Source of the DNA: Allolobophora icterica | Lineage: Eukaryota > Annelida > Clitellata > Crassiclitellata > Lumbricidae | Direction: 5' to 3' | NCBI GenBank assembly: GCA_963556255.1 | Contig: OY744609.1 | Location: 11,067,014-11,131,013 of the forward strand | Length of the DNA stretch: 64,000 bases | Shown here: positions 39,169-52,139 of the stretch, one piece after another | Position numbering within the stretch: the first letter of the stretch is position 1 | Layout: each line of letters opens with the position of its first letter | Notes under the pieces: model-generated | Databases searched by the model: none | The model's input: only the letters and a program-made list of their open reading frames with translations | What the model was told of the DNA's origin: nothing | Translations under genes and position numbers: made by a program

Positions 39169-42100
39169 TCGTCATCATTGTCTTTTCTCCACGAAACTCT
39201 TGGTGATGCTGGTGACCTTGGTCGTTTTCTTACTTCCTGCTCCTGGACAAAGGAAACAATGACATAACATTCGATTAGCCGGATAAAACGACAAAAACAA
39301 CAATTTTCATGCTGTCTATATTATTGTTACTATTATTACACATTTGTTGAGCACCACTATCTAATGACCAAGCACCAATTGATGGTTCTAAGCAGCTGAG
39401 TGAAGCACTTGCTCAAGGTCCCTACACAGTAATCATCTCAGAGGGGGAGGCTCGAATGTATATTCTCTGCGTTACAAGGTACAAGGCAAGCGATTTAACT
39501 GAACAGCTACCATGTCCCACATATCTACCTGGAGTTTAAAATAACAATAAGTAAACACAACTGAATGGAAAAACCACTATGAATTTTTTGGGAGTTTGGA
39601 TCTTTGAAAGTCTTTTGAAAGTGACTGAGCTATATCCCTAGTTAGCTATACTATTTGAATTTATTCTGATCAAGAAAATTAATGTTATCAGGTGCAATTG
39701 AAGAACATAAATTCAAATGAAACAACTAACCTTTTCATATTCCTCATTATCCTTCGCCACCGACTGCAAAACCGATTTTGGGATTCTCACAGAGTCTGCT
39801 GACAGCAAACTATCCGCATCAGCCAAGACAGCATCCGTAACTTTCTTATACAAAATAACATATGGCGTGCTGAGGCTGGAACTGCTACTTCGTGCAAACG
39901 CATCGAAAGATGTCAGACTAATATCTTCATCGTTGAACTCGAACCATCTGTCTTCGAAAAAGTCGGAGTCTCTCGAAAGACTCGAGATGTCGGTTATCGA
40001 AGGTGGTTTATCAACAATAGTCTGATTTCTGGCAATGGAGTAATAATGACCCGAATTCGCCCCGACGCCGACATGAACAATTGTTCCAACAAGGCAGAAA
40101 ACATGATGTTCCAAGGAATTCTCCCTCTGCACAGGAACGACGAGCATCCGTGGAATATCAGTTGCCTTTGTGATTTTCTGAGGCCCCCTGTGGTCGTAGG
40201 AAAACCTGTTTAGCGTTACTTTTAAAAAATTTGGTGTTTCACAAAATGTCGTCCTCTTTTCCGCAACCTGTTTGACCGCTATGCACTTGTCGCAGTCGTA
40301 TTCGCCAACTTCTTCCGCCTTGAAAAAGGATGAAATCATGTCCTCCAGCAAAACGTAATCTTCGCTTTCGCTCTTTGTGTCAGACGAACAACTCGACTGA
40401 TTTCCGCCGCGAATGCCAAAGTTCCCCTGTGTCGCTTCACTATCAAAGGCCAGGCCGAGGTCGATATTAGGCACCTTTAACTGTGTCACATTCTCGCAGT
40501 TGAGACATCGGTGGCTGTGTACAACGGTGTAATAGAAATTCTCCTTTGCCAGTTTTTCAAAGTTCTCGTAAGGCTTCTCCTCCTCCATCGTACTGTCGAT
40601 CAGATGCGAAAAGAATTCCGACGAGTCCTGAACTGCACCCCATGTGAAGCTAGAGGGCAATAATTGACGTGCTATGCCATTGAAGTGGAGCCATGGCCTC
40701 TACAAAAATAAGTCGACAAATTTCTTCAAAGTTTTTAAACACGTAAAACATTTGTAAACAAACCATATGTTCACCAACTCAGCAACAAATCGAAGGCATT
40801 GGTTGGTCACGGCGGCCAGTCAAAAGAAGAAAGTTGCCACCATTGTCTTATTCTCTTCAGCCACTTAATGAATATGTTTGGTGAGATACCGCTGTGATAA
40901 ATGCAACTTGTAGATCTCCACACATTAGCATTTCTGGGTGACTTAGCACGCGTTAACAATATGCAAATTTTTAAAATTTTTGTAGACGTTTTGGTGACGT
41001 GATTTGTGCAAGACCTCATCAAATATCAGCACTGTTATACTGCTAGCCACAGCCTACCTCAGAATATTTGAGAATCTGAGAACCATTCGAGAACCGTTAA
41101 AGTTCCAAGTTCCTTATCACAACCTTTCCCTGCTTTTAATCTGTTAAGTGTTTTAAAAGCATTTTGTTTGATCGTTAGTTTTGTACTGTAAGATCAAAAG
41201 CATTTAAATCTCTCCTGAAGAGGTCGGTAGCATTTAAATCTCTCTTGAAGAGGTCGGTAGCATTTAAAGCTCTCTTGAAGATGTCAGTAGCATTAAAATC
41301 TCTCTTGAAGAGATCGGTAGCATTTAAATTCGGTGGAGCATTTAAACCTCTCTTGAAGAGATCGGTAGCATTTAAACCCCTCTTGAAGATGTGCTACACA
41401 ATTTGTGATTAGTTATAATAAGAAATTGTGTACTGTTCACATATATACCGTAATTGGGCCAGTAGAAATTCATGAAGTCACAGAAGCCATGAATTCCGTA
41501 ATTTTTGGCATTTGCCATGAATTTCCCCACATGCCGTGAGTGTGGGCAAATTTTGTGAAACTAATGCAACATGGCGTTTGGAACTGATAAGCTTCGTAAC
41601 ATAACAAATTACAATAAATTCAAATAAAGTAATGTTATTCACATGCCTAGGTCTATCTTAGTAAATACAAAAGTGATTTGATGCAGGATCTTAGTAAATA
41701 AAAGCAGCCATGCTGCAAATTTCTACCTGCCCTACATACAGTCTTATGGCTCTGAAACATGAGGAAATATTACACATGTATGCACTTAATGAGACTCTTA
41801 TCTGCAAAAGTTATTATGCTACTCACATTTGAAAACTTCAAAAACACAAAGTATTTCTGGAGCAAGTTTGAAATGCGGGCTGTTAACGGAAAATTTCTTC
41901 TGATGAACTGTTGAGAATAGCTGAAATCCAAAGAAATTGCAGCAAAATTTATAAGGTTAAAGAAAAACATTAAACAAGACATTCTATCATCTGTGACTGA
42001 AATATGTTACCAAGGCAAAGAACACGGACTGTGTCCGTTCCTATCCTAATTCAGTGCTTCTCAAACTTTCGATGCTGCAGACTGCTAATTGTTCCACCAG

Positions 42101-45100
42101 CGTTACCGCGGACCAATGGTGCATTTCAAAATCAGCTTATGTTGCACGTGGGTCCTATCTACAATGTTAAACTAAACTTTAGATTTCATAATATTGTCAC
42201 TGTTTATTACAAAAACAGGCCTACTTTTGTTACTGTTTCATGTTTAAAACCATGTTGTGTTCTCATTTTTATGTTTTACACTGTACAATCAAACATTTTA
42301 TTTGAGTACGATAAAAATTGTGATTCCGGTTATCATTCTTCGGCCTGGTAACCAGTCACTCACGAACCGGCACCAGGCCGCGGACCACACTTTGAGAAGC
42401 ACTGTTGTAAGTGTCAACACCCACCAAATCTTGCTGCTGACCTTCCCAGCCAATAGATTTGCCTTTTGACACGGTGTAAATAAGCTGGACTCCGCAGCTT
42501 AGCTTTTCTTTTAGAATACCTCAATATATTCAGTACAGGCTGAAAAAAAAGGAATTCCTAACTTGCCATAAAATAAAGGTGCAATTTATAAGGAGTTTCA
42601 CGATGTAAACAGAGAAACAAAAACATAAATAAGAAGGGAAGTCACCTTTCAGATATCGCCAACAATTGGATGGACGAATTCAGAAAGCAAATGTTCGCAC
42701 CGTTCCTGAGCCCCGTTTTTCCAGGTATCACCTTGACAGGAACTGCTCGGACAGATTTACTTTTCGCCGTCCAACTCTGCTTCTTAAACTGCACTTCGTA
42801 GTCATCTTCGTACATGTCTTCATCCTACAAGAAGGAAAGAATCGCATAAAAATAAAGATACACTTTAACATAAACCACAGTTTTGTAACTTTTGTAGCGA
42901 ATTCTTCTGGCCAAGCTGTAGATGCAATTATGGCATATCCTGTATGAATGCCTCACTGTTTGAAGCACATTTTTGTACGAGTGTCGCACTATTTGAAATT
43001 CTTGGGGCATATCGACAGTCAGCAGTTCTTCAACGAATAAAAATGCAGTTGTTTCCTAACTGCTAGACGAAACACATCATTGAGGGGAGCATGACACCAT
43101 TAAGTGGTGTGAGAAAAGATCACTGCAAACACACCAATGTCAAACCTCCTTCTGAGTGCAGGATCAAACGTCACTGTACGAGGACTTGAACTGAGGTGGT
43201 CACAGCAAAGATGTTTAAATAAGACCATGGTGCTTGTCAGTTCAAAAATCACACCATGTGGACTCGAATCATGCCAGTGGAAGACTACTCCATGAGACAA
43301 TCTCACCACCTGTGAAAACAGAACTCAAAGAAAAACTTGAATAACAGAAGAATTTGACTCACACCAATCACATGAGGAATTGACTTTTTATACGCTTCTG
43401 GTTTATCAGCGTGAAAGAGGACGAGGCTGCGGATGAGGACAGAGAAATCGGCAAGGAACTTGTCGCTTTCCAGCTTTTGCTCTCTCTTGACGGACTGATA
43501 CAATGTCGGAACGAATAGGATCATCTGAAGAAGACCAGCAGAAGTATGAGAGCTATAAAATTACATGTGATTAATAAACAAATTAATTAATCAATCAATA
43601 GCCTGCAACCTTCTTGGCTTTTCTTCCCTTAACTGAAAATCGATTAGCGTTTGATCCTCGTTTTGTGTCATCTTGTCACAAGCCCCTCTGTGCGCTGAGG
43701 AGTCTACCTCAAGAAACGACTGTATAATGTGTGATTGCGATAATGAATACATATGATCATGACATTCGATTACATATTACTTTCCTAAATCTTATTTATT
43801 AAATGTTTTAATCACAGATTTCAAGTGATAATGATTACACACAGTGCCGGCCTTTGGATCTTTTGGGCCCTGTGCAGAATATACGGCCCGGGTCCCCATG
43901 ACACAAGTCAAATTGTTTTTCATTGCTAAGCATTTTATTTTAGTAGATTGTTAACAAGTAGTACAACAAGTCAAATTTAACTATACACGAGAATTCTGGG
44001 ATATAGAGGAAGTTGACTTATTTTATTGACAACAGAGAAGACTTAATCGAAACCATCATATTATTATTATTATATGGTGTCTTGTTCTTGTCAATTTTCT
44101 GTGACATTTTCGGGCCCCTTTAAGTTGCGGGCCCCGTGCGACCGCACGGTTTGCACGCCCCTAAGGCCGGCACTGTTACACAACCATAACACAAAGCTGA
44201 ATTATAGAATTGCAAAGCCAAGCTGGAGTTTCCGTATTGTAGCAAACAACAAGTTCAATAGTTCATACAAGTCTAGTGTGCTGGACCGTCAACCGACAAC
44301 TGGCAAGGCAGAAATTTGTTTAGAGATTTTGGCTCTACTTTTGCCCCTAGCCAACTCTGCCATATGATGGGTACATTGTCAGTGGGAAGATCAGATGGCA
44401 AGGGCGAGGACTGGACACCCGCCCCCATATAATTCAAGGCTAAGAAAATGAAGTCGCGAACACTTCACACCCATTCCTGCCTCTCGTGACTAGCTTAAGG
44501 GACTGCTCTTCGTCCTCCTCATACTGTGTAGACTCACTGTACAACATGAAATTCTGCCAGATTATTACCAGCGTCCAGCAACAAAGCACATCCTTTATGC
44601 TAAGCACTAGGCAAACGGAGCTACATAACAGATCCTTTAGGATGCCACGTCCACCTTTCACTAGCATTTGAAACTGTTCGATTTAAGCAGGCCTGGACTG
44701 ATAGCGCCTCCAAATAGATCTAGGAACAGTGCTATACACAGTGCTCTGAATGAATGCACCTCTCAGTATATATCTTGGAAAGGTACTATATAAATGCTCT
44801 GAATGGCTGTGCCTCTGAATAGATACATTACCATTGAAGGGTGCCACATAAATGCAAATGCTCTCAGTGTAGGGAATGGCTCATTGCAAGTGTTTCAACT
44901 TGCTTACCTACTGTAACCTGCTGTTTGCTTATCCAATCAATTTCACATCGACTGAACTTTTCTACAGATTACGATTTCTCAACAGGTTGTGCTCAAAACT
45001 ACCGCTATAACTGACGTCTTATATATTGTGATAATGGTACTATCGAAGTCACAGGAGCAGACCACATGCTTTCAAAGTGGTACACAGCATAAAGAAACCT

Positions 45101-47603
45101 CAGTGAGAGAGTCCATATACTGACAGAAGGCTTTTAAATACACACAGCTGTGCACGAGAGGAGTTTGCCTTGCAAGAAATCATGGCATTTATAATTCAGC
45201 CGAAAATAGATGAACTAAATGTCTGAAAAGCGCATAGCTCCTAAATACAAACCTCAGTGAAGGTCTTCTTAGAGTCTTGGTTTCCTGTGACCAGGAACAC
45301 AAGGATCCTTACGTTATTGTCACGTAACGCGATCGAAGTGAGTCTTGGCAAAAGCTGCAGAAACAACATTACCATACTATCTCAGCATCTAGACATTACA
45401 CACAAATCTTTAAAAACATTTGTTTGTGATCCATTTTCTGTTCAAGTACATGACAGCTGCTCCCATTAGGCCAATATATGAATGCATTTATGTACATATT
45501 TCTTGTTATTGTACGTGAACTGTATGTATTTATCAAGACACTAATTCATATAATGCATATTGTGGACCTCACAAAAGCGTGAGCCTAAGTACCTCACAAA
45601 CCCGTGATTTAACTTAAGTAGAGAAGCAGTGATATTATACTTCTAAAAAAATTCCGAATTTAGTTTTAATTCAGTTCTGTGCTCTTGAATTTAACTTCTA
45701 ATTTCAATTTTACTTCACAAATAATTTTACTTATAGTTCCAATTTTAGTTCTCAAGTAATTTTAGTTCTTATTTTACTTTTTCCAAATAATTATTAATTT
45801 AAGTGAGCTGTAAAAAGTACAGCCTATGCAACGCCTAAATAGAGAAGTGCACCAAACTTATCTCAATCAAGGAAAAAAAATTTTGAAATAAAACAAGGGG
45901 TAAAACATGTCTAACAATGCAGCAGAGAGCTGCTTCTGAGTAGTCAATCTTGAAGAAGCCTATATAAATTAGCAGTATAAAATAAATAAATAAATAAACA
46001 CAAATAAAATACCTGGTATTTGGAATTTTGAGTAAACTGTGGTAATCATTTTACAAAACGAAGGATTATCTAGTACCAACGTAACCAGGTAGCCTGTATG
46101 GACAATCATATCCAAAATACTGCCCATTCGCTAATGGAATTCATTCAAGTCGGTCGGCCATGTGACGATTCGACGTTGAAAACAAGCCACATTTTCTGGA
46201 CCTTGAGTGATGCTGGCATACCTGCATCGTTAGACTTACTTTTCACCCATGTTGTAAAAATTGAGAAATTCATATTTCTTTCTCAAGATAAGTTTGGTGT
46301 GCTTCTCTATGCAAGCGTTGCATGAGTTTTCCAATGGGTTACATGTTTGGATCGCGTGCCACTTTACTCACCTTCATCTCAACTTAAACGTCACAAGAAG
46401 TAAAATGACTTTAGTTCTGAAAATAATTCCTAATTTCGTTCATAATTTTAGTTTGGCAAATAATTCAATTCCTAATTTCGTTTTTGCTGCTGAAATAATT
46501 CCTACTTTTACTTCTAGTTTTCATTAACTAAAATTTAGTTAATGAAAACTAGAAGTAAAAGTAGGAATTCGAAGTAAATAATAAACGATTTAATCGTTTA
46601 TTATTTACTTCTAATTCCAGTTTTCATAAACAAAATATCACTGTACGCAAGAACATACCTTAGGTATATATTCGTCTGCCAGTTGCTTCAGAAGTTCAAA
46701 TCGTCCCGCTGTGCTGATTCTCCCAAGCAGAAGCAGTAACCAATTGCTGATGTTTGTGATCTTAGGCCAGGACAGCCAGTCGATTAAACGACCGACAACA
46801 TTCGCGATCTGTTCATCCGACATCACGTGGGTCTTGGTGATGTCTTCGATTGCGCCGGTCATGAGTTTGTCGGGCACGAACTGAACAACAGCTCCGAGCG
46901 CAAAAGAAACGCGGTTATCGCGGGCAGAAACCATCAGAGGAAATATCATCTCAAGGCACTGCATGGTCACTCTGTGATTTGATTTCACTTTCCAAACTCT
47001 TTTGAACAGGCCGCCGATGACTGCGGGACAACCTGCCAAGTATTCGACCAATTCACCTCCTGTCGTAGGTTGCTCCATAAAACAAACGCTGTTCAACAGC
47101 GAGTAACATAAGGTAAACAACTCGTCACAACGGGGCACGCACTCAGAAAACTTAAGCAGAAACGCGCAAAATTTGTACAGAATACCGAAACGTCGATGCC
47201 GTGCAACAAAGTTCGAAGCATTTCCGGCAACGCTTAAACACAGTTCGCCGTAATCATCCGAGTCTTTCAAGCTCTGCATCACGTCCATCAGCAAGGTGAT
47301 GGCACCAATGGGGTTTGCACAGTCTTCCTGCAACAGTGCCGACACTTCCTCGGGTGTGAAAAAGCTCGTCCGAATCTCTTTTGTGCTCCACGCGTCAAAC
47401 ACTCTAAAGCTTTGTTTAATGAGAAACGCATCTTTGCCGTTAAGGATCGCACCAATCGTTGAACGTATCAGTTTGTGTGAAGCAGTTTGTTGATTCGGGT
47501 TAGTGCCTGGTTTTGGGGCAGAACTAATAATGAGATCAACAATAGCCAATTTCTCCCTTTCTGTTCTGTCAGACGCAATCATCTCCTCAAAGATCTTCTC
47601 CAT
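39114..47603 (-). CDS. USP38: USP35/USP38-type ubiquitin-specific protease, 8 coding exons
   Basis: Minus-strand coding exons: 47603-46659, 45354-45253, 43524-43363, 43309 to about 43133, 42824-42646, 41920-41827, 40699-39731 and 39242-39114; about 918 residues (human USP35/USP38 about 1020-1040). A cysteine protease that removes ubiquitin. The helical N-terminal half begins MEKIFEEMI and holds RLIDWLSWP. The Cys box, GKTGLRNGANICFLNSSIQL, has Cys near residue 508; then GAVQDSSEFF; two zinc-type CxxC pairs (CLNC, CDKC); the His box GANSGHYYSIARN; and RWFEFNDEDIS. The C-terminal tail is acidic (KDNDDDDSP) and ends RMVF, like vertebrate members ending RLVF. The end of exon 4 is the least certain border. 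A GTATAG acceptor just before the ATG implies a 5' non-coding exon. Invertebrates may have one ancestor of USP35 and USP38, so the symbol is approximate. Confidence 0.93.
41205..41400. repeat. 29-30-bp minisatellite in a USP intron
   Basis: Six to seven copies of a unit with AGCATTTAAATCTCTCTTGA and AGAGGTCGGT, in the intron between the exons ending 41,827 and starting 40,699. Confidence 0.85.
42052..42404. mobile_element. hAT-type MITE in a USP intron
   Basis: Perfect inverted ends CAGTGCTTCTCAAA and TTTGAGAAGCACTG. The interior (CGATGCTGCAGACTGC, AAATCAGCTTATG, CCGCGGACC) matches 28,751-29,080. Flanks TCCTAATT and TTGTAAGT do not match, so the target duplication is eroded or the copy is chimeric. 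Confidence 0.75.
43842..44175. mobile_element. 334-bp MITE with TTACACA duplication
   Basis: Inverted ends CAGTGCCGGCCTTTGG and CTAAGGCCGGCACTG. TTACACA occurs immediately on both sides (43,835-43,841 and 44,176-44,182). Subterminal GGGCCC palindromes occur at both ends. It lies in a USP intron. Confidence 0.75.
44270..44520 (+). repeat. tRNA-derived SINE, family A, 5'-truncated
   Basis: Retains GTCTAGTGTGCTGGACCGTC, but the B box is lost (CAACTGGCAAGGCAG). The body has ACATTGTCAGTGGGAAGATC, GAAGTCGCGAACACTTCA and GACTGCTCTTCGTCC. Confidence 0.7.
45627..46643. mobile_element. 1-kb TIR element with twin internal hairpins
   Basis: Ends CAGTGATATT and AATATCACTG are inverted. Flanks TAGAGAAG and TACGCAAG match at 6/8. 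The sequence is AT-rich and non-coding, with repeated AATTTTAGTT/TACTTCTA motifs. Near its right end are two perfect hairpins: 46,497-46,532 with 46,534-46,569 (36-bp arms, 1-base loop), and 46,571-46,590 with 46,592-46,611 (20-bp arms, 1-base loop). The right end lies 15 bp from the USP exon ending at 46,659. Confidence 0.65.
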
Positions 47604-49067
47604 TGTCTATACAAAACAAAAGAAACAATTGCCCACTACAGTGCAGTAAGTTTATTAAAGAATCGAATAATAAGAAACCAAGTGATTCGCAAGCCGTAAC
47701 TGAGAAAAACAATTCAGTCTTGGGATTTATAAGGGAATTAGCTAATTAAATCATTTCTACGTTCTCTGAAACTGAAGCTCTGCTTAATATTATATATATT
47801 CATGTTTGCAAGCCTTCTGTCTCACTAAGGCTTCTCTCTGCATTCTGTGCACCCATTGGCAGGCACGTCAAATATCTTTATCTTAGCCAACACTGCACGT
47901 CAAAATTTGCAACTAATGTTTTTTTCATTTATAGGTGATTTTTCTCACATGCAGGAACCTAGCAATCACATGGGAAATATACAATGTTTCTGGGCATGCC
48001 AGCAGGCTATTTGCTGATGTGGGATTTTCAGGAATCCACCAATTTGTTGAATCTATTGATGGCTGCAGATTCAAATGAAAGTGTATCTGTGGTAAGTATT
48101 GGGTTAGTCTTGGTTCTGAAAACACCCAGCACGCACATTGAAGGGTCATGTGCTACGAATACGCTTAAAGGCAAATCAATACGATCTATATGGGTCTTGA
48201 ATAAAGTTCTCGAGCATGCTTGTGGGAATGTTGGCGCTGCATATGTTTCTTTAGAATTTTCGAATTTGGCAAATAGTTATCTCATTCAGTTACATTCCTC
48301 ACTAATTTGGTGTATGTGCAGCTGTTTGTAGTGTAGGTATAATTTATATTCATATTTTGCAATATATTTAAGTAGGCTACACAAATTTTTAATAAGTTAT
48401 GTGCTCTGTGAGTAAGCCACACCATTATTCTGCTTCTGTGGCTTCATTGAACATTCAAATCACTCTGCAGTAACATTTCTCTAGATGGCATACAAAACTC
48501 GGAATATAACGAATCTGAATTTAAATATGTATTTGAATCTGCTGCTGTGTTTCTCGGCCTATTTATCTCCACTTTGAAATGACGTCGCATTTTACGTTAT
48601 TACAATACAAACCTTCGTTTCTTTAACTCGGATTGTAATTCTAGACGGTCCAGTTAAAGCGGCGATTAATATTTGCGCATTTATTTTAAGAAAACTTAAT
48701 GATGATTAAATACTTACGTGAATCGAAAAGCCTTTCAACTCTGAATTAGTGCAATTGTCATATGTTTACAGTCGTAATAGTATTGTATTATCGCCACATT
48801 TCGCAGTACATGCAAGTCACACCAAGCTACAAAAAACTCTGGAGACAAATGACCACATTCGGAACTGAAATTCAAACCTAAACACCCTGTGATACTAGTA
48901 ATTACTATTATCCAAGGACCAGTTATACTATTATAGATTTATTAACTATACTACTATCCTCGCAAAACGAAACTTTCGTTAAATACCCAGTAAAACAGAT
49001 AATATATTTTCAAAGATGCTACGTTACGTAAAACAAAGAGATCAGAATTTCAATATGTAGTCCTCTG

Positions 49068-49242
49068 CAGGGACGTAACTAGCGTTGGGCTTGGGGGGCT
49101 TAAGCCCCCCCAAACGAAGTTGAAGCCCCCCAAACAAGTCAAGCCGTTGTATGCTTACGGCTAAAATTCGTATGAACACTGTATAAATGTTGCCATGTTC
49201 AAGGTTTAAGCCCCCCAAACGAAAAATCCTAGTTACGTGCCT
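49068..49242. mobile_element. 175-bp MITE, copy 1, TSD GTCCTCTG
   Basis: Ends CAGGGACGTAACTAG and CTAGTTACGTGCCTG. Perfect GTCCTCTG flanks at 49,060-49,067 and 49,243-49,250. Internal GGCTTAAGCCCCCCCAAACG. Copy 2 lies inverted at 51,475-51,647. Confidence 0.92.
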
Positions 49243-50454
49243 GGTCCTCTGCTCAACTGAGTTCATTGCGTGTGCACCAAGAATCCTTGCGCATGCACCA
49301 TGCCTTTTGCGCAGAAGTCTAACCGGGCTGGGAAGGCAGGATGCACCATGTTTCATAGGACTTATCGAGAAAGGAAAATAGAGGACCAAATCACTCTAAG
49401 CTTCTTTGATGTATGCTTCCTCACTCCTCAGGCTGGTGGGATTATCCCCAAGTAGGAAACAGAGAGAGGGATGAAAAACTGCTGAGGAAAATTAAGAGAG
49501 TAGCCAATTGCGTACGACGAGTTTGAGTTACGTCCTTTTAAAATTTAGCAATGCTGATGTCCAGCGCTTTTCTTTAAAGTAGATCTTTAGAAATTTCCAA
49601 TGGATTACTATTATACGATGCCATCATATTGCAATCCCTGGGAAAGGCTTTAAGGAGTGAGCCAATATTTTTTACCAAAGTGTGAACAGCCATTTTTGCT
49701 TTTGCTTGACAGTTTTGAATCCATAGGTAGTTGATATATATCTTAGTACGGTATTTATTTCATATAGCGCCGGTGAATAAGCTGGTCTCCCTGACGTGGC
49801 TTTTGTGTGGCGCTGAGAAATTTCGGAGATTTACATTACATTACATTTACAGCTCTGATAAAGCCTGTACTATCCAGTGTTTAACAATATCTTAAGGCCT
49901 ACCTTTACCTTACTTTACCTTATAGATGCTTCTCAACCCGAAGTACAAGGGCGTTCAATAAATTTGGAGCCTGGCTATCTTGAACAAACACCCGGAACAT
50001 CGCATAACAGAAATTTTTTTCATGAGAAACTAAATAACTAGTGCGCAATTACTAGTAGTTCAGTCTGAAACACAGTTAACCAAGTTCACAATACTGACAC
50101 GTTGTCAAATTTTGATGACTTAATACCAACAAAGTCTACAAAAACTGTTCTATGAACTTCGGTCATGTATAACCGAAAACCGCTGGTGTTCATGGAGCCC
50201 ACAGAGTGGGTAGGCGTCTGTAACCCTGACGGTTAAGAATTGGTCTTCGGCCTTGCGGAAATGTCCACTGATGTCGTGGCTCCGTCCCAGAACCCCTCTG
50301 GGGTAGCTTAACGGCGCTTCCTCAGGTTCCTTGCCGAGAGGTTGAAGAAAGGGCGTGCAGTTGACATTTCTGAGTATCTTAGGCATTGAATCCTCGGCCA
50401 TCTCGACCCCACTTCCGTCTCTCCTTCCTTCTAATCACACACAAACACCCCCCA

Positions 50455-50464
50455 CACACACACG

Positions 50465-50548
<84 letters not shown>

Positions 50549-50608
50549 ACACACGCACCACACACACGCACACACACACACACACACTCAACACACACGC
50601 ACCACACG

Positions 50609-50653
<45 letters not shown>

Positions 50654-51085
50654 CACACACACAACCTATGGGCTTACGGGGTTTTACGCCGCGCCAGAGG
50701 CCCCCTGCCTTCATGAGCTTACGGGATTTCAAGCCGCGCCAGAGGCTCAGCAGGTACACACACACACACACACACACACAGACGCGCGCGCGCATGCCCA
50801 CACGCACCACACACACACACACACACACGCACACACACACACGCACGCGCGCGCACACGCACACGCACACGCGCACGCACACACGCACACACGCACACAC
50901 ACGCACCACACGCACGCACGCACCACACGCACGCACGCACCACACACACGCACACACACACGCACCACACACACGCACACACCAGACACACACACGCACA
51001 CACACGCGCACCACACACGCACACACGCACACACACACGCACCACACACACGCACACACACACACACACACACGCACCACACACG

Positions 51086-51128
<43 letters not shown>

Positions 51129-51132
51129 CGAC
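50455..51132. repeat. 680-bp (CA)n block with embedded 40-bp duplication
   Basis: Almost pure CACA/CGCA dinucleotides interrupted at about 50,665-50,752 by two copies of a segment with GCTTACGGG and CCGCGCCAGAGGC. All long frames here (up to 288 residues, His/Thr or Val/Cys alternating) are repeat translations. Confidence 0.95.
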
Positions 51133-51379
51133 GACACAGAGCCTTTGTGCGCCCGTAACCTGAATCATCGCCGCCAGCCACATACCTATAGAAATACAGT
51201 AAAACCACTGAGGTTATTATTACACGTTATGACAGATATGGTATCATCATAGAAAAGAATAAAATACAAGATTATCCTCGTTTGTCGGCACCGCACATAC
51301 ATCAGGATTAAGCTTCATGTTCCAGTCTCAAGTCAACCAGGTCAGCAGAGGGGCGTCTACTCCATAGTATAGGCCTACT

Positions 51380-51715
51380 CGATCGAGTCGCATTGCTACG
51401 ATCGACTTGGCTCGACCGACGATCGACTCAATCGACTTTGTCGACTAGTCGACCCCTTGTCGACCAGGCACGTAACTAGGCTTTTTCGTTTGGGGGGGCT
51501 TAAGCCTTGAACATGGTAACATTTATACAGTGTTCATACGAATTTTAGCCGTAAGCATACAACGGCTTGACTTGTTTGGGGGGGGCTTCAACTTCGTTTG
51601 GGGGGGGGGCTTAAGCCCCCCCAAGCCCAACGCTAGATACGTCCCTGTTGTCGACTCGATCGACTTTGCAAATAAACGATCGACTTGGTCGACTTTGTCG
51701 ACTTGGGCTGTATCT
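51380..51715. repeat. GTCGAC/GATCGACT-rich palindromic stretch
   Basis: Many GATCGACTT and GTCGACT words on both sides of the inserted MITE at 51,475. Possibly the remnant of another inverted-repeat transposon with GTCGACTAGTCGAC ends. Confidence 0.55.
51475..51647. mobile_element. 173-bp MITE, copy 2 (inverted), TSD TTGTCGAC
   Basis: Same family as 49,068-49,242 in opposite orientation: begins CAGGCACGTAACTAGG and ends CTAGATACGTCCCTG. Perfect TTGTCGAC flanks at 51,467-51,474 and 51,648-51,655. Differences from copy 1 are few, mainly G-run length. Confidence 0.92.
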
Positions 51716-52139
51716 CTTGGCCAGGGGCTCGGGAGCCATGCTCACACAACTTTTGGCTGGCGCTTTGTATTTGATGCTTGCTAAAGTAGTTATTGACTTA
51801 TTGTGCTACAGACGCGTTTCATTTCATGAACATGTAGGCCTAGTATAATAAACTTTTCCACTTATTGTAAAAAATGACCAAATATTCCTGTTGGTTATTT
51901 CGGATCTAATGTATAATTTTATCTGTATTTGGCTGAGGTTAGCTGACACAACTTTTAAACACTTTCCGAGCCATTGCTCAAGCTTGACCAGAGTCGAAGC
52001 ATTCAGTCCCGTCCTAACATACACACATTCGAACGTAATTTCTTAACTTTTTTCTTCTAATTTTGGGGGACACTTCTGCTCAAAACTACTTTTCTGGTCA
52101 AAAACGCACTCAAAACTCATTTTCGCCCTCACACACACT

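Noticed and set aside
50150..50401. 83-residue minus-strand frame as a gene
   Set aside because: Looks like a piece of a dispersed element, but I could not name one; no splice sites or partner exons.
50355..51252. Open frames of 250-288 residues (His/Thr or Val/Cys alternating)
   Set aside because: They are translations of the CA dinucleotide block and open on both strands; no gene signal.
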